From: Guillardia theta CCMP2712
Taxonomy: Eukaryota; Cryptophyceae; Pyrenomonadales; Geminigeraceae
DNA length: 23,497 nt
Direction of reading: 5' to 3'
Assembly: GCF_000315625.1 (NCBI RefSeq)
Contig: NW_005434474.1
Coordinates: 1,801-25,297, forward strand
Shown one piece after another: positions 17,621-23,497 of the stretch (its first letter is position 1; each line of letters begins with the position of its first letter). A program made the translations under genes and the position numbers. The notes under the pieces were generated by a model. That model worked only from the letters and a program-made list of their open reading frames with translations. It had not been told where the DNA came from and made no database searches.

Positions 17621-20600
17621 TCATGAAGCTTTCGGCTGATCCTTCACACCACAAGCACAGGCAACATAGAGAAAAAAAGACGTCAAAATCGCGGCAAGTC
17701 AAGTTCCACCTGCTTCTCTCTCCGCGCCTTGTTCCTCTCGCTTTCGGGCGTCGGGGCCCAGGACCCCGCCAGCCCCTCCAGCACCCCCCGCGCGCTCTTG
17801 CGATCCTCAGGAGAGGCAGTCACCTCATGGTAGAAGCCGCCGTCAGCTGGGCGAGGAGGCGAGGTAGGGACACTGTTGTAGACCGCTGACGGAGGGGGTC
17901 AGTCCAAGACGTGGCAGCAGGAGCAGAGGAGGAAGAGGAGAGGAGAAGGAGGAGAAAGAGAAGGGAGGAGGTGTAGGAAAGAGGAAGATCCTAGAAGGAG
18001 AGATCAAAACAAACTGTGGGAAAAGAGAGTGGAGGGAAGGGAGAGAGGGGAGCGGGGGAGGCGAGGAGAGGCGGTCTACTTTGTCCGAGGAGGACGCCCT
18101 CCACGTTATCGGCCCACTCGTCGACCTGTGGGGCGTGAGCAGGAGGGGGGGGGGGGGAAGAAGGAAGAGGCTGCTGACCTTGTTGATCGCTCCTGTCACC
18201 TTCTTGGAGATAGCAGCCCTGAGCCTGGCAAAGCTGCGCTCGGCGTCAGCAGGAGGAGACAGTTGGGTCCAGAAGGGCAGAGGAGAAAGGCGAGGACAAG
18301 AAGGAGGCGAAGGGGGAGGCGAAGGAGGAGGGGGAAGGCTCAGTGTTGCGGGGTTAGAGGGCACCTGAACTTCTCGCCGCTTCCTACTGAAGCAGCTGCC
18401 ACACCCTGCGAGCTCCTCCCAGCCTCATGCGCGCGATACACCTCCTCTGTCGAGCGATTCGTTTGTCGAGCGACCTTCATCATCGTTGTCATCCCACGAT
18501 CGACACCCATCTCCCTCTCCTTCCCTCTCCTCCCTCTTCCTCCTCCCTCCTATCCTTGAAATCTCATACCTGTGCGAACACATCCTGCTGAACCGGCTTG
18601 AAGACGATCTCGTTCTTTGGGCGGCTGCTTGGATATCAGCTCAACGAGCTCACGTTCAGGAAGACGATGGTGGTGGTGGTGGTGGTAGAGGTCGAGGAGG
18701 AAGGGAAGGAGGAGAAGCAGGAGGTGGTAGTGCAGAATTGCGAACCTTCTGGGCTCTGGATTGTCCAGCACGACCCAGCTGCTCAGGTGTCAGCGACTGT
18801 CTGCACCTTCACCTCTAACCTGTCGCGTGCTCCCTGCTGAGCTCCTGACCGACCAGACGCAAGGGTGGAGCACTCGGGGGGGATGGATGGGGAGGAGGAG
18901 GAGGGAGCAGCAGCGCCTGCATTCTCTCCTCTCTTTCCTGTTGGAGACAGTCACCCAAAATTTCATTTTCCTTTCCCCCTCACCGAGTCCGCTGATGCCG
19001 TTCCGGACCGCCTGACCCCAAGACCCGCCCAGCTGCTGCAGCATGTCTCCAACCCCTTCCCCTGAAAAGCCTGGAGCGCATTAGCAAGGCGGAGGGAGAG
19101 GAGGGACAACACGGAAGGAGGAGGAGGAGGAGGAGAGGGGTGGCTGCAGACAGGAGGAGGCGGAGGCTCGTATGGCTGAGGAGCGTTACCGGCAGCGTTA
19201 GCCGCTTCCACCTTCTTCGACAGCTTGTGAATGACCTCCTTATATCTATCACACTCCTGATGGGCGTCAGCTGGGGATGAGCTGGGGCGGGTCAGCCTGT
19301 GACCTGCTCGAGGCTGTGGATCCTCTGGTTGAGCTTCGTCGACTCCTCGTTGAAGGCTTCTTGCATGCGCGCCTGCGCTCCCGTCAGGCTCGCCTCGGAG
19401 CCTGTTCCTCCCGTACCTGCCGCTCCAGCAGCAACCTCATCTCATCGGCATCAGCGCTGGCGCCGTCCTTGGCGTTCTCCTGCTTCTCCCCTGACGCCTT
19501 GAGGACGGCAAGGTTGGATTCCTGCAGGAAACGCTGGCGAGTCACGTCCTGTCAACTTTCCTCTGGATCCTCCTCCTCCTCCTCCTCCTCCTCTCCTCCG
19601 CAACTCACCAGCTCCTGGATGCGCGCGTCCTTCTCCTTCACCTTTCCTTCGCTCGCCTGCCATTTCTCATCAGCATGGAGTAGCAAGCATCAGGCTCCCT
19701 CGACCTTGGCCTCCTGCTCAACCTTTGCCAGTTGAGCCTTCAACTTGTTGTGCTCCTCCTCACTGGTGCCCAGCTCTCCCTTGAGCTTCGAGAGACTCTC
19801 TTCCAGTTCCTTCTTCTCTGCCTGCAACTTCTCTTCCGCAGCCTGTGTGCTGGCCTTCTCGCGCTCGAGGCTTCCTTTCTCCGCTTGTCCCTTCCTCACC
19901 TCATCCTCCATCTCCTTCATCTTTCCATTCGCCGCCTCAAGCTCCGCCTTGGTCTTGCTCAGCGTCAACTTCAAGTCCTCAAGTTCCTTGGCTGACTGAC
20001 TCTGGGCGTCCGCGGTAGTCTTGCGCAAGTCTTCCTCTCGCATCTTCGCTTCTGATTCCTTCTGGCTGATCTCGTTCTTGAAGCGAGACGCCTCCTCCTG
20101 CGACGACTTGACCTTCGACTCCAGCTCGCCCACCTTGTCCTTGGCAGCAGCCAGCTCATCTCGCAGCGCCTTCAAGTCCCCCTCGAGGTTCTGCTTCGAA
20201 GATCGCAGGGACTCTACCTCTGCCGCCGCATCGGAGCTCTGCTTCTGAAGCCTGGACTTCTCTTCTTCCATGAACTTGCTCTGCTGCTCAGCTAGCGCCA
20301 GTTTCTTTTGGATTGATGAATTCTCTTCCTCCGCCCTCGCAGAGTCTTTCTTTGCCTTCTCCTTGAGCTCCGTCAGCTCCTGATCCATGTTCTTCTTCAC
20401 CGTGTCCAACTCTCCTTTCAGCTTCGATGTCTCTTCCTCCAGCTCCTTCTTGTGCGCTGCTACCGCACGCTCGAGCTCCTGCTTCAGGTCCTTCTCGCGC
20501 TCCTGCAGGTCTGACATCTGGTTCTGCGCGTGCTGAAGCTTTGTGTTGACCTCCTCAACCGCCGAAGCGTTGGACTTCTTTTCATTCTCAAGCTCGTACT

Positions 20601-22239
20601 TGAGATTTCGCAGCTCCTCGTCCTGCAAAGAAGCGTCAGGTGAAGGGCAGCAGCGAGATGAGAAGGTTCAAGGAACGAGTTCGACTCAAGGCAAGCTGGG
20701 GGCACGAGAGTTTAGGAGGCTCTTCACCTTCTCGGAGATGGTCTTCTCGAACTGAGTGGTGGAGTGCTGAGCAATCAAACCTGCGGCCACAGGAATCTGA
20801 TACTCCATGAATGCCAGCAAGACTTCGAGCTTTGCCGGGGTGTCAGGGGTCTTTTCCATGTATTCACTTCTGATCTTCAGCCTCTCCTTCTCGTACTCCT
20901 GGAAGGAGACAAAAGACTTGGCTTCAACCATGCTCGCAAGCCCCGCGTAGGCTTCTTTGATCGAGTCTTCTGCCACTTGACGGGCAACGCTCTCGTTCTT
21001 GCTCTGAAGGGTCAGGAACGAGTCGTGCAGAGCATCAGTGAGCGAGGTGATGTACGGGTCCAGCTCGGCGCCATGGCCGATGCAGTGCTCACGAAAGAAC
21101 TTGTCGGCAGCCTTGGAGAGTTCCTTGTGATGCGCCTGAAGCTCTTCACCCGAGTACGGCATCTTCCCCTCAAGCTCGGCAGCAGAGGCCTCGTACAGCT
21201 TGCGGGCGTCATCAACGGCCTTGACGTTCTTCGACTTGCTAACTTGCGTCCACGCGTCTCCGATGTTCAGCGAAGTGCCAGTGTTGATGGCAGTCGCGTA
21301 CGTCTCGGCCAGGTGGCTCAGCATGAAGCCGTCAAGCATCTTGCCGTTGAGGGTCTTGGCAGGAGCAGAAGAATAAATCTTCCTTCGGAGAAGCTTGACC
21401 TGCTCGACAAACTCAGGACGGAAGTCAGACCACTCGGCCTGGTCGAGCTGCTGCAGCTTGCTCTCGTCCTCGACGGGTCTCTTCAACGTCACGCAGTCTC
21501 GGTTCGGGAAGAAGGCAAGCAGCATACGACGAATGCGGTTCTTCACTTCGACCCCCTCCGAGAATCCTTGCACCGGAGTCAGGGCGCGTTCAAGGTACTG
21601 CTTAGGGGAGAAGGGGTTGCCGTTCTCGTCCACCAGCAAGAGCGTGAAGTCACGTACCACCCACAGGAAGTGCGGGAAGAAGTTGGCAAACTCCGCGCCG
21701 GTCTCAGGCTCACCGCCGGCTTCTCGGTCCGACTTGGTTCTGATGTGCTTCGTCAGCTCGACAACGAGCGAGAGGTTGTTGAGCGCAGACTCGTCGATGG
21801 ATCCGACGGAGTTGTAGATGAAGTAGGAAGACAGCAACAGGGCGAGCGCAAAGATCTTCGCATCATGGTCGGCATCGGCGTCAAGAGATCCGATGCCTTC
21901 GGTATCGATTATGAGCAGCTTTACTTCACTGCCATCCGCCAGCTTCGTCATGAGCGGTTTGTTCCAGAGCCACAAGCCTTTGGTGCATGAGTTGACTGTC
22001 GCGCCCACCTGAAATCCTTTTCCTTTGACATCCAGCAGCATGCGATTGACCAGAAGGCTCTTCCCCGTGCGGTACCTGCCAACGATGGAGGCCAGTGCGA
22101 CAGGAGCTCTGAGAGTGGAGAGGAACTCCTTAGCTTCTTCAGTCACACGGAACCTGGCATCGTCCCCGTCTCCCTCCAAGGCGATGAAGGGGATACCCAT
22201 CCCATCCTTGTAGTCCTCGTTCAAAAGCGCTTCAACCAT
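17621..22239 (-). CDS. Guanylate-binding-protein-like large GTPase with long coiled coil
   Basis: Exon 1 (22239-20728, 504 codons) encodes a GBP/atlastin-type GTPase domain: P-loop GRYRTGKS at 54-61, VNSCTKGLW switch at 82-90, DTEG at 112-115, and VRD at 195-197 in the position of the GBP guanine motif T/VRD. A GBP_C-like helical region follows. Exon 2 (20622-19705, 306 codons) is almost entirely heptad-type coiled coil. Further exons extend it: 19656-19609, 19548-19417, 19372-19304, 19256-19152, 19035-18984, 18844-18813, 18781-18746, 18648-18570, about 18540-18365, 18233-18179, 18125-18080, 17885-17710 and 17641-17621. All phases close to TGA (17623-17621), giving about 1,150 residues against about 590 for mammalian GBPs. 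The 5' border of the exon ending at 18365 is uncertain, and several acceptors at 18650-18850 are weak. There is no C-terminal CaaX box. The family hydrolyses GTP and often acts in membrane remodelling or defence; the role here is unknown. Confidence 0.85.
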
Positions 22240-22600
22240 TTTCCACTTCAGCTGAACTTACTGCTCCTTCTCTTCTCCGCCAGGCCTCGTGGGATGCGGG
22301 TTGCAGTTTCAGTTCAAGGAGTGGCAGAGGCCTACATGATGTGATCAGAATCATGAGCACAGCCAATGCTCCTCCTCACGCAAGAGCACGCCTACACACG
22401 CTTGACAGCACACACATCGTGACATCTAAACCCTAACACACTCCGCACAGCAGGAGAAAAGAAGGGACACAACAATTTGAGAACATCAAGTACAAGCAGC
22501 CAAGGATCCACGTAGAAGAAGGAGAGGGTAGGACCAAGGGAGTGAAGCAATCAATGAACATGCAGTCTAGTCAGCCGCCTTCCTCTATGCACGGGTCGCC
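22240..22600. promoter_or_regulatory. Upstream region of the GTPase gene
   Basis: Expected 5' UTR and promoter of the minus-strand gene starting at 22239. I see no clear TATA element. A single CTAAACCCTAAC motif lies near 22426. In plants such telo-boxes occur in promoters, but one copy here may be chance. Confidence 0.3.
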
Positions 22601-22654
22601 ACTCTTTGCTTCAATCTTTCCCTAGGCTCCTCTCTCTTGGCTTACCCTCTCCTT

Positions 22655-22745
22655 CCCCCCCCTTCTCTCTCTCTGTGTCTCTGTCTGTGTCTCTGTCTCT
22701 GTGTCTCTCTTCTCTCCTGCTCTTCTCTCCTTCCCCCCCCCTCCC
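22655..22745. repeat. CT/TCTCTG microsatellite tract
   Basis: Runs of CTCTCTGTGTCTCTGTCTG and poly-C stretches lie here, with no coding value. The flanking region 22746-23058 is also pyrimidine-rich and without a supported gene. Confidence 0.85.
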
Positions 22746-23058
22746 GTATGCACACAACCCCACCGAACATCTACAACTACATCCCACCCTAATGAAACGA
22801 AAATCTATCACCCTTACCCCTAAGAATGTGTGTGTGGTTCCTTTTCCTCCTAACCCCCGTCGCTTGCTACTTCAGCATCCTCCTCTTCCTCCTTCTCTTC
22901 CTCCTCCTGCTCCTCGTCACTGTCCTCTCCATCACACCCTTCCTTCCCCCTCGTTGCATCTTCCCCTACACTGAGCACATTCCGTGGTGCTTCAATACAA
23001 CGCCGCACATGCAAGCTACAGAGAGGTCGAGGACTAGTTAACGAGCAGCGGGATGTAA

Positions 23059-23076
23059 CATCATCATCATCATCAT

Positions 23077-23110
<34 letters not shown>

Positions 23111-23217
23111 TCCATCATCATCATCATCATCATCATCTCCATCATCATCATCATCATCTCCATCATCATCATCATCATCATCTCCATCATCATCATCATC
23201 ATCATCATCTCCATCAT

Positions 23218-23268
<51 letters not shown>

Positions 23269-23305
23269 GATCATCTCCATCATGATCATCATCATCATCA
23301 TCATC
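23059..23305. repeat. (ATC)n trinucleotide microsatellite with CTCC interruptions
   Basis: About 247 bp of CAT/ATC units, broken by regularly recurring TCTCCA and late TGATCA variants. It yields a poly-Met frame on the minus strand, which I do not regard as coding. Confidence 0.97.
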
Positions 23306-23436
23306 TGCTCCCCCTGAATCTTCTCACCAGCTACGAGTCAAGCTCGGGATCGCTGCCGGGAGCTGATAGACGGCGGGTAGTAGGATAAGTTAACATTGTA
23401 AGTCGATGACGATAAAGCGATTGAATTAATACTTGA

Positions 23437-23497
23437 CCACCACCACCTCCTCCTCCTCCTCCTCCTTCTCCTCCTCCTCCTCCTCCTTCTCCTCCTC
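23437..23497. repeat. (CCA)n-(CTC)n microsatellite at right edge
   Basis: Short CCA run followed by CTC units with CTT interruptions, continuing to the window edge. Confidence 0.9.

Noticed and set aside
17843-18364. Pro/Leu-rich minus-strand frame of 173 codons
   Set aside because: It reads through pyrimidine-rich introns of the GTPase gene. Only short parts (18233-18179) coincide with a phase-consistent exon.
20764-21990. 408-codon plus-strand frame opposite the GTPase domain
   Set aside because: It is antisense to a clear GBP domain with intact motifs; its Arg/Leu-rich composition is what the reverse strand of such GC-rich coding sequence gives.
23038-23304. Poly-methionine minus-strand frame
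   Set aside because: Direct translation of the ATC microsatellite.

Overview
The window looks like nuclear DNA of an intron-rich alga or protist. Genes are broken by many short introns (41-70 nt in the two best-resolved genes), microsatellites and pyrimidine tracts are common, and there are plant-type CCCTAAA telomere repeats. One gene appears to begin with a signal peptide followed by a Phe-led transit peptide, which would suit a cryptophyte such as Guillardia theta. That organism name is an inference from style, not a database match. I see no bacterial-type operons, CRISPR arrays, rRNA or tRNA genes.

Layout. (1) 1-3140 is a subtelomere-like block on the minus strand. A long unrecognised reading frame (1-1705, running off the left edge) is followed by at least three broken copies of the same gene (1842-2400, 2475-2850, 2985-3105). 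Three of the junctions are CCCTAAA repeats, the largest being an 80-bp array. (2) 3720-9013 holds two tail-to-tail paralogues, A (+, 3720-6311, 22 exons, 505 aa) and B (-, 9013-6413, 23 exons, 489 aa). I rebuilt both exon by exon and all splice phases close. Each has an N-terminal signal peptide, a body resembling the iron-siderophore/B12 periplasmic-binding fold, many shared cysteines and a hydrophobic C-terminal tail, so they look like surface-anchored substrate-binding proteins. (3) 9014-10230 is low-complexity spacer. (4) 10660-12712 (-) is a probable multi-exon gene of unknown function. (5) 13540-15030 (+) holds a charged 13-residue-repeat reading frame, a frameshifted ankyrin-repeat relic and a ~31-bp minisatellite. 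(6) 15645-17040 (+) is an eight-exon EF-hand protein, possibly plastid-targeted. (7) 22239-17621 (-) is a ~1,150-residue guanylate-binding-protein-like large GTPase with a very long coiled coil, about 15 exons. (8) 22240-23497 is promoter-side spacer rich in CT, ATC and CTC microsatellites.

How the parts relate. A and B probably do the same kind of job at the cell surface, binding a small ligand such as a siderophore-iron complex. They end 101 bp apart, so their 3' UTRs probably overlap. The EF-hand gene and the GTPase gene are also convergent, with 580 bp between their stop codons. Nothing in the sequence ties these two pairs into one pathway.
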